Source: Pseudomonas fluorescens
GTDB lineage: Bacteria > Pseudomonadota > Gammaproteobacteria > Pseudomonadales > Pseudomonadaceae
Direction: 5' to 3'
Assembly: GCF_902497855.1 (NCBI RefSeq)
Contig: NZ_CABVHU010000001.1
Span: 442,595 to 506,594 of the forward strand
DNA length: 64,000 nt
Below, piece after piece: positions 1 to 8,845 of the stretch (its first letter is position 1; each line of letters begins with the position of its first letter). Under the pieces are notes generated by a model. That model did not search any database and had not been told where the DNA came from. It was given only the letters and a program-made list of their open reading frames with translations. A program made the position numbers and the translations under genes.

Positions 1-360
1 CGAAGAACGATAACGCGGTACAACAGGCACACCGCGGCGTCTGGTTCGCCTGTAGGAGCCAGGCTTGCCGGCGAAGAACGATAACGCGGTACAACAGGTA
101 CACCGCGGCGTCTGGTTCGCGGGCAAGCCTCGCTCCTACAGGCGAAGAACGATAACGCGGTACAACAGGCACACCGCGGCGTCTGGTTCGCCTGTAGGAG
201 CCAGGCTTGCCGGCGAAGAACGATAACGCGGTACAACAGGCACACCGCGGCGTCTGGTTCGCGGGCAAGCCTCGCTCCTACAGGCGAAGAACGATAACGC
301 GGTGTGTCAGATAAACCGCAGCGCCTGGTTCGCGGGCAAGTCGGAACGCCGCCCGCTCGC
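1..360. repeat. Tandem REP array A (about 71-bp period)
   Basis: About five copies of a unit made of a REP palindrome (GTAGGAGCCAGGCTTGCCGG and its partner in the opposite orientation) joined by a spacer that contains GAACGATAACGCGGT. The array begins before the window edge and stops just before the promoter element of the SDR at 440. No gene is credible here: open frames through it are repeat translation products. Confidence 0.9.
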
Positions 361-369
361 TCCTACACG

Positions 370-387
370 TAGTCCGCACAGACGATG
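370..387 (+). promoter_or_regulatory. Steroid-regulon motif, copy 1
   Basis: TAGTCCGCACAGACGATG. It matches the consensus TAGTCC-N5-GACGATG perfectly. A -10-like GATACT follows at 409-414 (21 bp gap), and the SDR start lies 52 bp downstream. The position abuts a would-be -35 box, as expected for a class II activator site. Confidence 0.7.
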
Positions 388-439
388 CCGTCGCTTGATA
401 GCCCTGTCGATACTGGGGGACCAATCACGGAGAATCACC

Positions 440-1207
440 ATGCCAATTACAGCCATCACCGGGAGCGCCTCGGGAATCGGGGCCGCCGTATCCGCCGCCA
501 TGCGCGCCGTCGGGCACCAGGTCATCGGTATCGATCGCAGCAACGCCGAAGTGGTCGCGGACCTGTCCACCCCACAGGGTCGTGCCGCGGCCATCGCGCA
601 AGTGCTTGAACTCAGCGGCGGAGTTCTCGACGGGCTGATCTGCTGCGCCGGGGTTGGTGTCACGGCGCCGACCTGCGGCCTGATCCCGGCGGTCAATTAC
701 TTTGGCGTCAGCCAGTTGCTCGACGGCCTGCAAGGGGCGTTGGCCAAGGGGCAACAACCGGCGGCGCTGGTGATCGGCTCGGTGGCGGCGACGCATTCGG
801 GGGCCGACGGCCAGCCGATGATTGACGCGATGCTCGCAGGTGATGAAGATCAGGCGATCGCGTTGGCCAACTCCCTCAACCAGCCTCACGTCGCCTATGC
901 CGCCTCTAAATACGCCATCAGTCACCATGCCCGCAACCTGGCCATGAGCTGGGGCAAGCAGGGCATGCGCTTGAACGTGGTGGCGCCGGGCGCGGTAGAA
1001 ACCCCGTTGCACCAGGCTTCGCTGGAAGATGCACGGTTTGGCCAGGCGACCCGCGATTTCGTCGCGCCCCTGGGCCGCTCCGGTCGCCCGGATGAGCTCG
1101 CCGCAATGGTCGCCTTCCTGCAATCGCCACAAGCATCGTTTGTCCATGGCAGCGTGGTGTTCGTCGATGGCGGCATGGACGCCATGGTCCGCGCCTCGCG
1201 CTTCTAA
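440..1207 (+). CDS. 3-alpha-hydroxysteroid dehydrogenase/carbonyl reductase-like SDR
   Basis: Short-chain dehydrogenase of 255 aa, expected to oxidise or reduce a steroid hydroxyl/ketone with NAD(H) in the cytoplasm. The cofactor loop GSASGIG is at residues 8-14. The catalytic set is Ser114, Tyr153 and Lys157 (YAASK). The N-terminal layout, the short Rossmann half and the tail closely resemble HsdA of Comamonas testosteroni as I recall it. An upstream extension in frame exists, but this ATG follows CGGAGAATCACC and starts the family's normal N-terminus. It is preceded by motif copy 1 and followed after 12 nt by a second SDR, so the two form an operon. The substrate, probably 3-alpha-hydroxy bile acid or androsterone, is inferred. 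Confidence 0.85.
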   Translation: MPITAITGSASGIGAAVSAAMRAVGHQVIGIDRSNAEVVADLSTPQGRAAAIAQVLELSGGVLDGLICCAGVGVTAPTCGLIPAVNYFGVSQLLDGLQGALAKGQQPAALVIGSVAATHSGADGQPMIDAMLAGDEDQAIALANSLNQPHVAYAASKYAISHHARNLAMSWGKQGMRLNVVAPGAVETPLHQASLEDARFGQATRDFVAPLGRSGRPDELAAMVAFLQSPQASFVHGSVVFVDGGMDAMVRASRF

Positions 1208-1219
1208 AAAGGAATCGAC

Positions 1220-2053
1220 ATGAACAAGGTGGCATTCATCACCGGCGCCAGCCGTGGTATCGGCCGCGAGGCGGCGCTGGCGTTCGCCCGCGCCGGTTTC
1301 GATCTGGCGATCAGCGCCCGTACCCTCAACGAGGGTGAACAACATGAACATGCCCTGCGCGACGCCGCCGGGGCACCGCTGGCCGGCAGCCTCAATGGCA
1401 CTGCGCAGGCGTTGCGCGAACTCGGTTGCCGGGTACTCGTGGTGCCGATGGACCTGCTCGACAGCGCCTCGGCCCTGGCTGCCTGCGAGGCGGTGCTGGC
1501 CGAGTACGGGCGCATCGACGTGCTGATCAACAACGCGATCTACCAGGGCAGTGACCTCAACGCCGGGTTCATGGACCTGCAAGCCCAGACCCTGGAGAGG
1601 ATGTTCCAGGGCTACATCCTCACCCCCTTTCTATTGACTCGGGCAGTGGCCGAACACATGGTGACGCGCGGTGGCGGGGTGGTGATCAATGTCACCTCCG
1701 GCGCTGGCGAAAGCGACCCACCGGTGGCGGCGGGCAAGGGCGGTTGGGGTTATGCGTACGGTGCAGGCAAGGCCGCGGTGTCGCGACTGTCCGGGGTGCT
1801 GACTACGGAACTGGGTGAGGCGGGCGTTCGCGCCTATACCCTCAATCCGGGCGTAGTCACCACCGAAGCCCTCAAGGCCACCATCGGCGACAAAGGCCTG
1901 ATCGCCCTGCGCGCCGGCAGTGCCCCACCTCACGTTCCGGCGGCTGTGATGCTGTGGCTGGCCACCGCCGAACAGGCGCCAGGGTTTCAACGCCGGACCA
2001 TCGCTGCGCAGCCGTTTGCGTTGGAGCATGGGATTGTGGCTGATTGGCGTTAA
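1220..2053 (+). CDS. SDR family oxidoreductase (steroid cluster)
   Basis: Classical SDR of 277 aa. TGASRGIG is at residues 8-15, NNA in the central strand at about 105-107, and the catalytic set is Ser160, Tyr180 and Lys184 (YGAGK). An unusual stretch after residue 38, including NEGEQHEHALRD, lengthens the region after the second beta strand relative to most SDRs. It starts 12 nt after the preceding SDR with an AAAAAGGA ribosome site, so it is co-transcribed under motif copy 1. A role in oxidising a steroid hydroxyl or a hydroxyacyl-CoA is inferred from context. The exact substrate cannot be read from the sequence. Confidence 0.8.
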   Translation: MNKVAFITGASRGIGREAALAFARAGFDLAISARTLNEGEQHEHALRDAAGAPLAGSLNGTAQALRELGCRVLVVPMDLLDSASALAACEAVLAEYGRIDVLINNAIYQGSDLNAGFMDLQAQTLERMFQGYILTPFLLTRAVAEHMVTRGGGVVINVTSGAGESDPPVAAGKGGWGYAYGAGKAAVSRLSGVLTTELGEAGVRAYTLNPGVVTTEALKATIGDKGLIALRAGSAPPHVPAAVMLWLATAEQAPGFQRRTIAAQPFALEHGIVADWR

Positions 2054-2061
2054 CCCGAAGA

Positions 2062-2415
2062 ACGATGCACCGCAGCGCCCGGCTCCTGTAGGAGCCAGGC
2101 TTGCCGGCGAAGAACGATAACGCGGGGTGTCAGATACACCGCAGTGCCTTGTTCGCGGGCAAGCCTCGCTCCTACAGGCGAAGAATGATAACGCGGTGTC
2201 TCAGATACACCGCAGTGGCTGGTTCGCTGTAGGAGCCAGGCTTGCCGGCGAAGAACGATAACGCGGGGTGTCAGATAAACCGCAGTGCCTGGTTCGCGGG
2301 CAAGCCTCGCTCCTACAGGCGAAGAATGATAACGCGGTGTCTCAGATACACCGCAGTGGCTGGTTCGCTGTAGGAGCCAGGCTTGCCGGCGAAGAACGAT
2401 AACGCGGTGTGTCAG
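2062..2415. repeat. Tandem REP array B (70-71 bp period)
   Basis: About five REP units with the spacer GAACGATAACGCGG(G/T)GTNTCAGATA. REP cores alternate in orientation while the spacer keeps one orientation. The array separates the converging SDR operon and the hsaF operon. Confidence 0.9.
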
Positions 2416-2417
2416 AT

Positions 2418-2530
2418 TGATCGTTCCCACGCTCTGCGTGGGAATGCATCCCGTGACGCTCTGCGTCACATCCAGAAGCGGACGCAGAGCGTCCATGGCG
2501 GCATTCCCACGCGGAGCGTGGGAATGATCA
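2418..2530. repeat. Palindromic intergenic element (MITE-like)
   Basis: A stretch of 113 bp whose ends are inverted copies (TGATCGTTCCCACGC and GCGTGGGAATGATCA), with inner inverted pairs such as GACGCTCTGCGTC and GACGCAGAGCGTC. The TTCCCACGCTCTGCGTGGGAA core is a familiar repeat of Pseudomonas genomes. It lies at the 3' end of the hsaF operon and could act as a terminator or mRNA-end structure. Confidence 0.75.
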
Positions 2531-2543
2531 GTTGAGCGGGGCC

Positions 2544-3572
2544 TTACGCCTGCCGCCGCTGGCGGGCGAGGGTCATGGCGGTGTCTTCGATCATGTCTTC
2601 CTGGCCGCCGACCATGCCGCGACGGCCCATTTCCACGAGGATTTCCCGGGCCGACACGCCATATTTCTTCTCGGCGCGCTTGGCGAACAACAGGAACGAG
2701 CCATAGACCCCGGCGTAGCCCATGGTCAGGGCATCGCGGTCGCTGCGGATCGGGAAGTCCATGATCGGCACCACCAGATCCTCGGCCACGTCCTGGATGC
2801 CGAACACGCTGACGCCAGTCTCGATGCCCATGCGGTCGCACACCGCTACCAGTACCTCCATCGGCGTGTTGCCGGCACCCGCGCCGAGGCCCGCGCAGGC
2901 GGCGTCGATACGGTTGGCCCCGGCGGCAATCGCGGCGATGGAGTTGGACACGCCCATCGACAGATTGTGGTGGCCATGAAAGCCGATCTCGGTCTCGGGC
3001 TTGAGGGCCGCGCGCATCGCCGCCACGCGGGCGCTCACGTCGTGCGGCAGCAGGTAGCCCGCCGAGTCGGTCAGGTAGATGCAGTTGGCGCCGTAGCTTT
3101 CCATCAGCAAGCCTTGCTTGACCAGGCCTTCGGGGCTGTTCATGTGGGCCATCATCAGGAAACCGACGGTGTCCATGCCCAGGCCACGGGCGTGGGAGAT
3201 GTGCTGTTCGCTGACATCGGCCTCGGTGCAATGGGTGGCCACGCGAATGGTGTTGACCCCCAGCTCGTGGGCCATCGTCAGGTGGTCGACGGTGCCGATG
3301 CCCGGCAGTAGCAGGGCCGAGACCTTGGCCTTTTTCATCAGCGGGATCACCGCCGACAGGTATTCCTCGTCGGTATGGGCCGGGAAGCCATAGTTCACCG
3401 AGCTGCCGCCCAGGCCATCGCCGTGAGTGACTTCGATCAACGGTACGCCAGCCGCGTCGAGGCCGCAGGCGATGTCTTTCATTTGCTGCAGGCTGATCTG
3501 ATGACGCTTGGGGTGCATGCCATCGCGCAGGCACATGTCGTGAACGGTGATGCTTTTGCCGCGAAGATCCAT
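2544..3572 (-). CDS. hsaF: 4-hydroxy-2-oxovalerate/2-oxohexanoate aldolase
   Basis: Class II pyruvate aldolase of 342 aa (BphI/MhpE/TesG family). It cleaves the 4-hydroxy-2-oxo acid from steroid ring A into pyruvate and an aldehyde. Arg16, Asp17 and His20 (LRDGMH) match the BphI catalytic residues. The FHGHHN metal-binding motif is present. I chose MDLRGKS at 3572 rather than an upstream ATG because it gives the family N-terminus and leaves a GGAGCC ribosome site. It lies 10 nt after the acetaldehyde dehydrogenase gene, its obligate channelling partner, in the operon SDR-hydratase-dehydrogenase-aldolase transcribed leftwards from motif copy 2. Confidence 0.93.
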   Translation of the reverse strand: MDLRGKSITVHDMCLRDGMHPKRHQISLQQMKDIACGLDAAGVPLIEVTHGDGLGGSSVNYGFPAHTDEEYLSAVIPLMKKAKVSALLLPGIGTVDHLTMAHELGVNTIRVATHCTEADVSEQHISHARGLGMDTVGFLMMAHMNSPEGLVKQGLLMESYGANCIYLTDSAGYLLPHDVSARVAAMRAALKPETEIGFHGHHNLSMGVSNSIAAIAAGANRIDAACAGLGAGAGNTPMEVLVAVCDRMGIETGVSVFGIQDVAEDLVVPIMDFPIRSDRDALTMGYAGVYGSFLLFAKRAEKKYGVSAREILVEMGRRGMVGGQEDMIEDTAMTLARQRRQA

Positions 3573-3582
3573 GGTCGGCTCC

Positions 3583-4509
3583 TTATGCGTGGGCGGTTTG
3601 GGCGGTGGCTTGCAGCACCAGTTCACCCTTGAGGATTTCCTCGGCGAACATCTCGGCGGTGCGTGCCGCGGCGGCGGTCATGATGTCGAGGTTGCCGGCG
3701 TACTTGGGCAGGTAGTCGCCCAGGCCTTCGACTTCCATGAAGATCGACACCCGATTGCCGTCGAACACCGGGCCGTTGACCAGCTTGTAGCCGGGCACAT
3801 AGCGCTGCACTTGCTCGATCATGGCCTCGATTGCGGCGGTGATCGCCGGCTGGTCGGGTTCGCTGGCGGTCAGGCAATGCACGGTGTCGCGCATGATCAG
3901 CGGCGGCTCGGCGGGGTTGATGATGATGATCGCCTTGCCCTTTTTCGCGCCGCCGACCTTTTCCACTGCGCTGGCGGTGGTGCGGGTGAACTCATCGATG
4001 TTTTTCCGGGTGCCGGGGCCGACCGATTTGGAGGCGGCGGTGGCGATGATTTCGGCGTATTCCACCGGCTGCACGCTGGACACCGCCGCCACCAGCGGAA
4101 TGGTGGCCTGGCCGCCGCAGGTGACCATGTTGACGTTCATCACGCCCAGGCCCAGTTGCGCCTTGAGGTTGACGGGTGGTACGCAATACGGGCCGATGGC
4201 CGCCGGGGTCAGGTCGATCATCAACACGCCCAGGGCATTGAGCTTGCGCGAGTTCTGCGCGTGCACGTAGGCCGAGGTGGCGTCGAAGGCGATCTGGATC
4301 TGGTCTTCGAGGACATGGGGCAGCAGGCCGTCGACGCCATCGGCGGTGGTTTTCAGGCCCAGTTCACGAGCCCGCGCCAGGCCTTCGGAGGTGGCGTCGA
4401 TGCCGACCATCCACACCGGTTCCAGCACTTCGCTGCGCATCAGTTTGTACAGCAGGTCGGTGCCGATGTTGCCCGGCCCGATCAGCGCGCATTTGATCTT
4501 TTTGCTCAT
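3583..4509 (-). CDS. hsaG: Acetaldehyde/propanal dehydrogenase (acylating)
   Basis: CoA-acylating aldehyde dehydrogenase of 308 aa (BphJ/MhpF/TesF). It converts the aldehyde released by the aldolase into acetyl- or propionyl-CoA using NAD and CoA. The nucleotide loop GPGNIGTD is at residues 11-18. The catalytic Cys131 lies in MVTCGGQ, at the same number as in BphJ. The start at [11 protein letters not shown] is preceded by an AGGAGCC ribosome site. It is 31 nt downstream of the hydratase and 10 nt upstream of the aldolase. For steroid ring A the product is expected to be propionyl-CoA, which is an inference from the pathway. Confidence 0.93.
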   Translation of the reverse strand: MSKKIKCALIGPGNIGTDLLYKLMRSEVLEPVWMVGIDATSEGLARARELGLKTTADGVDGLLPHVLEDQIQIAFDATSAYVHAQNSRKLNALGVLMIDLTPAAIGPYCVPPVNLKAQLGLGVMNVNMVTCGGQATIPLVAAVSSVQPVEYAEIIATAASKSVGPGTRKNIDEFTRTTASAVEKVGGAKKGKAIIIINPAEPPLIMRDTVHCLTASEPDQPAITAAIEAMIEQVQRYVPGYKLVNGPVFDGNRVSIFMEVEGLGDYLPKYAGNLDIMTAAAARTAEMFAEEILKGELVLQATAQTAHA

Positions 4510-4540
4510 GTTTTTTGGCTCCTGAAGAGGGAAGGGCGAT

Positions 4541-5332
4541 TCACGGGACAAAGCGCAGGCTGGTTTCGCCCAGTCCGGTCATGGACAGGCTGATGCGGTC
4601 GCCGGCGACCACTGGCACCAGCGGCGCCAGCGCACCGGAAAGAATGATTTCGCCACGGCGGAACGGGATACCCAGTTCGCCCAGGGTATTGGCCAGCCAG
4701 GCCACGGCCGCGCAGGGATGGCCTTGCACCGCCGAGCCCAGGCCCGAGCCTGCCGGTTCGCCGTTTTTCAGCAGTTGCATGTGCACCGCGGCGAGGTCCA
4801 GTGAACGCGGGTCGATGCGCTGGGTGCCGAGGGCGAATACGCCACAGGACGCGTTGTCGGCCACAGTGTCCTGGATGCGGATCTGCCAGTCGTCGATCCG
4901 CGAATCGACGATCTCGAAGCACGGCACGACCCATTGGCTGGCGGCCAGCACATCCTCGGCACTGATGCCCGGGCCTTGCAGGTCTTCGGCGAGGATAAAG
5001 GCGATTTCACCTTCGGCCCGTGGCTGGATCAGGTTATGGCGGGCCAGGCTGACATCGCTGTCATCCTCTACCTGCATGGCGTCGGTGAGGAAGCCGAAGT
5101 CCGGTTGGTGGACATCGAGCATGTCCTGCACGGCGCGGCTGGTGACCCCGATTTTCTTGCCGACCACTCGCTCGCCAAGAGCTTCGCGGCGTTGCAGGAA
5201 GTGCAGGGAAATCCGGTAGGCCTGCTCCAGGGTGATCTGCGGATAACGGCGGGTCAGGGGGGGCAGCGTCTGGCGACCGCGCAGGGCGTTGAACAACTCG
5301 TCGCCGAGCGCATTGATCAAATGGGTGTCCAT
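4541..5332 (-). CDS. hsaE: 2-oxopent-4-enoate/2-hydroxyhexa-2,4-dienoate hydratase
   Basis: Hydratase of 263 aa in the MhpD/BphH/TesE branch of the fumarylacetoacetate-hydrolase-like fold. It hydrates 2-hydroxyhexa-2,4-dienoate, the ring A fragment released by HsaD. Family blocks visible are GKKIGVTS near residue 58, the metal-binding region PRAEGEIAF near 103, and [17 protein letters not shown] near 203. It follows the 5407 SDR by 74 nt and precedes the dehydrogenase by 31 nt. Length and architecture are normal. Confidence 0.92.
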   Translation of the reverse strand: MDTHLINALGDELFNALRGRQTLPPLTRRYPQITLEQAYRISLHFLQRREALGERVVGKKIGVTSRAVQDMLDVHQPDFGFLTDAMQVEDDSDVSLARHNLIQPRAEGEIAFILAEDLQGPGISAEDVLAASQWVVPCFEIVDSRIDDWQIRIQDTVADNASCGVFALGTQRIDPRSLDLAAVHMQLLKNGEPAGSGLGSAVQGHPCAAVAWLANTLGELGIPFRRGEIILSGALAPLVPVVAGDRISLSMTGLGETSLRFVP

Positions 5333-5406
5333 GGTGCGGGCTCCAGATGAATGGAAAGAAAAAAAGCCCGCCCCAACGTCATCAGGGGCAGGCCCAAAGG
5401 AGTCGG

Positions 5407-6180
5407 TCAGCCAGGCCAGACCGACGAGTCGGCACCGCCATCGACATCAATGATCTTGCCGGTCACCCAGGCCGAAGCGGGGCTGGCCAGGTACAGCGCG
5501 GCGGCGGCGATGTCTTGCGGGGTGCCCAGGCATTTGAGCGGGGTGTTGGCTTCCATGACTTCGCGCATGGCGGCGGGCATCACGCCGTTCAGCGCTTCGG
5601 TCAGGGTGGGGCCGGGGGCGACGGCGTTGACCCGGATCTGCGGTGCGAAGTCCTGGGCCAGCAAGCGGGTCAAATGGCTGAGAGCGGCCTTGGCCGTGCC
5701 GTAGGCGCTGAAATGGCGCTGGGCATAGCGCGCCGCCACCGAGCTGACATTGATGATGTTGCCGCCACCGGCCTCGCGCATCAGCGGCACGCACAACTGG
5801 CAGAAGGCGTAGCTGGTGGCGACGTTGAAGTTCAGCACCTGGGCGAACTGTTCAGGCGTCATGGCCAGGGGATCGTTGGGCCCGCCGCCGCCGACGTTGT
5901 TGACCAGATGCGTGATACGGCCCATATGCTCAACGCTGTGGCGCACCAGTGCCTGGCGTTGCTCGGCATCGTTGACGTCACAGGCGAAGGCCAGGGCGCG
6001 CCGGCCCAGACCGCGAACTTCTTCGGCCACGGCCTCTACTTCATCCAGCGAACGTGCCGAGCACACTACATCGGCGCCGGCTTCGGCATACGCCAGGGCA
6101 ATCGCCCGACCAATGCCGCGGCCGCTACCGGTGACGATGGCGACGCTGCCGTGCATCTGGAAACGCTGCAAAATACTCAT
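5407..6180 (-). CDS. 7-alpha-hydroxysteroid dehydrogenase-like SDR
   Basis: SDR of 257 aa with the cofactor motif TGSGRGIG near residue 17, NNVGGGGP near 93, catalytic Tyr and Lys in YGTAK, and a C-terminal SPASAWVTGKI block. NNxGGGGP, KAALSHL, TLTEAL and LGTPQDIA parallel E. coli HdhA (7-alpha-HSDH) as I recall its sequence. First gene of the leftward operon with hsaE-hsaG-hsaF, 64 bp from motif copy 2. Oxidation of a 7-alpha-hydroxyl of a bile acid is a reasonable inference. A beta-hydroxyacyl-CoA dehydrogenase role is possible. Confidence 0.75.
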   Translation of the reverse strand: MSILQRFQMHGSVAIVTGSGRGIGRAIALAYAEAGADVVCSARSLDEVEAVAEEVRGLGRRALAFACDVNDAEQRQALVRHSVEHMGRITHLVNNVGGGGPNDPLAMTPEQFAQVLNFNVATSYAFCQLCVPLMREAGGGNIINVSSVAARYAQRHFSAYGTAKAALSHLTRLLAQDFAPQIRVNAVAPGPTLTEALNGVMPAAMREVMEANTPLKCLGTPQDIAAAALYLASPASAWVTGKIIDVDGGADSSVWPG

Positions 6181-6244
6181 GGGCCCTTGCTCCGTGGGGT
6201 CGATTGTCGATGGAATTTAATATCGCCGCCACGGCTGCCGCCAG

Positions 6245-6262
6245 CATCGTCTCAATGGACTA
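6245..6262 (-). promoter_or_regulatory. Steroid-regulon motif, copy 2
   Basis: On the minus strand: TAGTCCATTGAGACGATG, a perfect match to TAGTCC-N5-GACGATG. A -10-like GATATT follows after 20 bp (6224-6219). It drives the 5407 SDR and hsaEGF. Confidence 0.7.
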
Positions 6263-6278
6263 GCGCCGCGGGTGCCGC

Positions 6279-6451
6279 GTTCTTCGCCTGTAGGAGCCAG
6301 GCTTGCCGGCGAACCAGACGCTGCGGTGTATCTATCAAACCGCGTTATCGTTCTTCGCCTGTAGGAGCCAGGTTTGCCGGCGAACTGGACGCTGCGGTGT
6401 ATCTATCAAACCGCGTTATCGTTCTTCGCCGGCAAGCCTGGCTCCTACGGG
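6279..6451. repeat. Tandem REP array C between divergent operons
   Basis: Three REP cores in alternating orientation. The spacer (CTGCGGTGTATCTATCAAACCGCGTTATCGTTCTTCGCC) runs opposite to arrays A and B. The array sits exactly between the two outward-facing motif copies at 6245 and 6465 and fills most of the 375-bp gap. Confidence 0.85.
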
Positions 6452-6464
6452 AACCGGGCCCCCC

Positions 6465-6482
6465 TAGTCCGCTTTGACGATG
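6465..6482 (+). promoter_or_regulatory. Steroid-regulon motif, copy 3
   Basis: TAGTCCGCTTTGACGATG, a perfect consensus match. A weak -10-like GATGAT is at 6503-6508 (20 bp gap). It precedes hsaA. Confidence 0.7.
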
Positions 6483-6555
6483 AATGATTGTTCGCTCGAT
6501 CCGATGATCCACCACAACTCGCGCAGTGGCGCAGTGAGATCGGGAGAATTGAGTG

Positions 6556-7743
6556 ATGCACAGCATGCGAGAAAAGACCCAGGACGAACGTGATCTGCTG
6601 GAACGTGCGCGCAGCCTGGTGCCGGCACTCAAGGCACGCACGGCGCAGGCCGACAAGGATCAGAAGGTGCCGGTGGAGAGCATCGTCGAGTTGCAGGCCG
6701 CCGGTTTGCTGCGGGCCTTGCAGCCGAAGGCGTTCGGTGGTTATGAAGTGGACCCGCGAACCTTCTTCGAAATCCAGACCATCCTCGCCGAGGGTTGCAT
6801 GTCCACGGCCTGGATCTACGGCGTGATGGGGGTTCACCCCTGGCAGCTGGCACGTTATCCGATCGAAGCGCAGCGTGAAGTCTGGGCCGATGACCACAGC
6901 ACCCTGATCTGCTCGACTTATATGCCGGCGGCCAAGGTCACGGTGGTGGAGGGCGGTTACCGGATCAGCGGACGCTGGGGTTTCTCCAGCGGCAGCGAGC
7001 ACTGCCAATGGGTGCTGTTGGGCGGCATCCTGCCACCCGATGGCGAACTGGCCGCCGAGCACGGTACCTTCCTGCTGCCACAACGCGACTATCTGATCGA
7101 GCGCAATTGGGACGTGCTGGGCCTGCGCGGCACCGGCAGTCATGACATCGTGGTCGAGGATGTATTCGTCCCGGCCCATCGCGTGCAACGCACCAATAAC
7201 TGGACCCTTGAAGCGACGCCCGGGCGCCTGGTCAACACCAACCCGATCTACGCGATCCCCTTCGCCCAGGTGTTCTCGCGCGCTGTCTCGACCTCGGCCA
7301 TCGGTGCCCTGCAAGGCGCGATCAACGAGTTCCGCGACAACGCCGCCAAACACATCGGCAAGCACGGCGCCCGTACCGCTGACGATCCGGTGGCGCAAAC
7401 CGCTGTTGCCGAGGCGATGATCACCGTCGACAGCCTGCGCCTGGTGCTGGAGCGCAACTACGCGCACCTGATGAGCCTGGCCCGTGCCGGCGAATACCCG
7501 GACACCGAAACCCGCCTGCTGTATCGCTACCAGTCGGCCTATGTGACCAACATCTGCGCCGAGCGGGCCAACGATCTGCTGCGCAGCATGGCCGCCTCTG
7601 GCTTGTACAACACCAACCCGGTGGCGCGGCTGTTCCGCGACCTGCATCAGGCGCGTGGGCACATCGCCAACAACTACATGGCCTACGGACGCAGCTACGG
7701 CGCGGTGATGCTGGGCCTGCCCAACCCGGACCCGTACGTCTGA
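6556..7743 (+). CDS. hsaA: 3-HSA 4-hydroxylase, oxygenase component
   Basis: Flavin-dependent monooxygenase of 395 aa with an acyl-CoA-dehydrogenase fold (HsaA/TesA2 family). It hydroxylates the phenolic secosteroid 3-HSA at C4, using reduced flavin from a separate reductase. The seven-blade ACAD architecture is seen: an N-terminal helical part, a middle beta part with GRWGFSSGSEHCQWVLLG near 137-155, and a C-terminal bundle ending ARGHIANNYMAYGRSYGAVMLG. ATG at 6556 follows GGGAGA by 8 nt, and a GTG three bases earlier is less likely. First gene of a rightward operon with kshB and fadD3. No gene for the flavin reductase partner (HsaB) is visible anywhere in the window. Confidence 0.88.
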   Translation: MHSMREKTQDERDLLERARSLVPALKARTAQADKDQKVPVESIVELQAAGLLRALQPKAFGGYEVDPRTFFEIQTILAEGCMSTAWIYGVMGVHPWQLARYPIEAQREVWADDHSTLICSTYMPAAKVTVVEGGYRISGRWGFSSGSEHCQWVLLGGILPPDGELAAEHGTFLLPQRDYLIERNWDVLGLRGTGSHDIVVEDVFVPAHRVQRTNNWTLEATPGRLVNTNPIYAIPFAQVFSRAVSTSAIGALQGAINEFRDNAAKHIGKHGARTADDPVAQTAVAEAMITVDSLRLVLERNYAHLMSLARAGEYPDTETRLLYRYQSAYVTNICAERANDLLRSMAASGLYNTNPVARLFRDLHQARGHIANNYMAYGRSYGAVMLGLPNPDPYV

Positions 7744-7778
7744 GGCCATGGTGCCCGTTTCGATACCCCTGGGTTTAC

Positions 7779-7803
7779 ACCTGCCCGTGATGCTCGGGCA
7801 GGT
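7779..7803 (+). other. Intercistronic hairpin hsaA-kshB
   Basis: Perfect 9-bp stem (ACCTGCCCG / CGGGCAGGT) with a 7-nt loop, in the 79-nt gap upstream of kshB. It has no T-tract, so it is more likely an mRNA-processing or stability structure than a terminator. Confidence 0.5.
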
Positions 7804-7822
7804 GGTCATGAGTACCTGAGCT

Positions 7823-8845
7823 ATGAACAATTATCTTGCCCTGCGCGTGGCGCGAGTGATCGAGGAAACCGCTGATGCGCGTTCCCTGGTGTTCGACGTG
7901 CCGGAGCATTTGAGCGAACACTTTCGTTATCAACCCGGCCAGTTCCTGACCTTGCGAGTGCCCTTCGAGGACGGCTGGTTGCCGCGCTGTTATTCGTTGT
8001 CGAGCACGCCGTTGCTGGGTGAACCGCTGCGGGTGACGGTCAAGCGCGTGCGGGATGGCCGGGCCTCGAACTGGCTCTGCGGCGAGTTGCAGGCCGGTCA
8101 AACCCTGGAGGTGCTGCCGCCCGCCGGGGTGTTTGTGCCGCGCAGTCTGGACGACGACCTGCTGCTGTTCGGCGGGGGCAGCGGCGTGACGCCGGTGCTT
8201 TCAATCCTGCGGTCGGCGCTGTTGGCCGGCCACGGCAGGATTCTGTTGATCTACGCCAACCGCGATGAAGCCTCGGTGATTTTTCGCGACGAACTCAAGG
8301 CCCTGGCCAGCGCGCACCCGCAACGTCTGCAGATTGTCCACTGGCTCGATTCGGTGCAGGGCATTCCAGCCGTCGAGCAATTGGCTGAACTGGCGCGTCC
8401 GTTTACTGACGCCCGGGCCTTTATCTGTGGCCCCGGGCCGTTCATGGACGCAGCGGTCAGTGCACTCAAAAGCCTGGGCCTGCCCGGCGGCCGGGTCCAT
8501 GTCGAACGCTTTGTCTCATTGCCCGGCGAAGGCGAACTGCCCCTGGCGGCCAGCAGTGAAGCGGCGATGGCTGCGCAGTTATCGGTGCGCCTGGATGGCG
8601 AGGAACACAACCTGGCCTGCGACAGCGGCGAAACCGTGCTGGCAGCGATGGAACGTGCCGGCCTGAATCCACCCAGCGCCTGCCGAGTGGGCGGCTGCGC
8701 CTCGTGCATGTGCACGCTGGAAAGTGGCGACATCGAACTGCTGCACAACGATGCGCTGGACAGCGGTGAACTGGCCGAAGGCTGGATTCTGGCCTGCCAG
8801 GCTGTGCCAACCAGCGCCCACTTGCGTATCCGTTTTCCCGAATGA
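7823..8845 (+). CDS. kshB: 3-ketosteroid 9-alpha-hydroxylase, reductase component
   Basis: Electron-transfer protein of 340 aa with the order FAD domain, NAD domain, C-terminal plant-type [2Fe-2S]. The FAD motif is RCYSLSS (residues 55-61), and GGGSGVTP (117-124) starts the NAD domain. The cluster ligands are Cys287, Cys292, Cys295 and Cys325 (CX4CX2CX29C). This is the KshB/HmP layout. It passes NADH electrons to the Rieske oxygenase KshA, encoded 27 kb away at 36239. Translational coupling to the next gene is visible (ATGA overlap). A phenylacetyl-CoA or other oxygenase reductase has the same domains, so the assignment rests on the presence of KshA and steroid genes. Confidence 0.82.
   Translation: MNNYLALRVARVIEETADARSLVFDVPEHLSEHFRYQPGQFLTLRVPFEDGWLPRCYSLSSTPLLGEPLRVTVKRVRDGRASNWLCGELQAGQTLEVLPPAGVFVPRSLDDDLLLFGGGSGVTPVLSILRSALLAGHGRILLIYANRDEASVIFRDELKALASAHPQRLQIVHWLDSVQGIPAVEQLAELARPFTDARAFICGPGPFMDAAVSALKSLGLPGGRVHVERFVSLPGEGELPLAASSEAAMAAQLSVRLDGEEHNLACDSGETVLAAMERAGLNPPSACRVGGCASCMCTLESGDIELLHNDALDSGELAEGWILACQAVPTSAHLRIRFPE

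Noticed and set aside
1..360. CRISPR array
   Set aside because: Regular spacing, but the repeats are palindromic REP cores in both orientations, the spacers are nearly identical instead of unique, and no cas genes exist in the window.
425..1582. Large antisense frames opposite the SDR, hsaF, fadD3, DUF1302 and other genes
   Set aside because: High-GC shadow frames. The opposite strand encodes complete recognised families with ribosome sites and catalytic residues.
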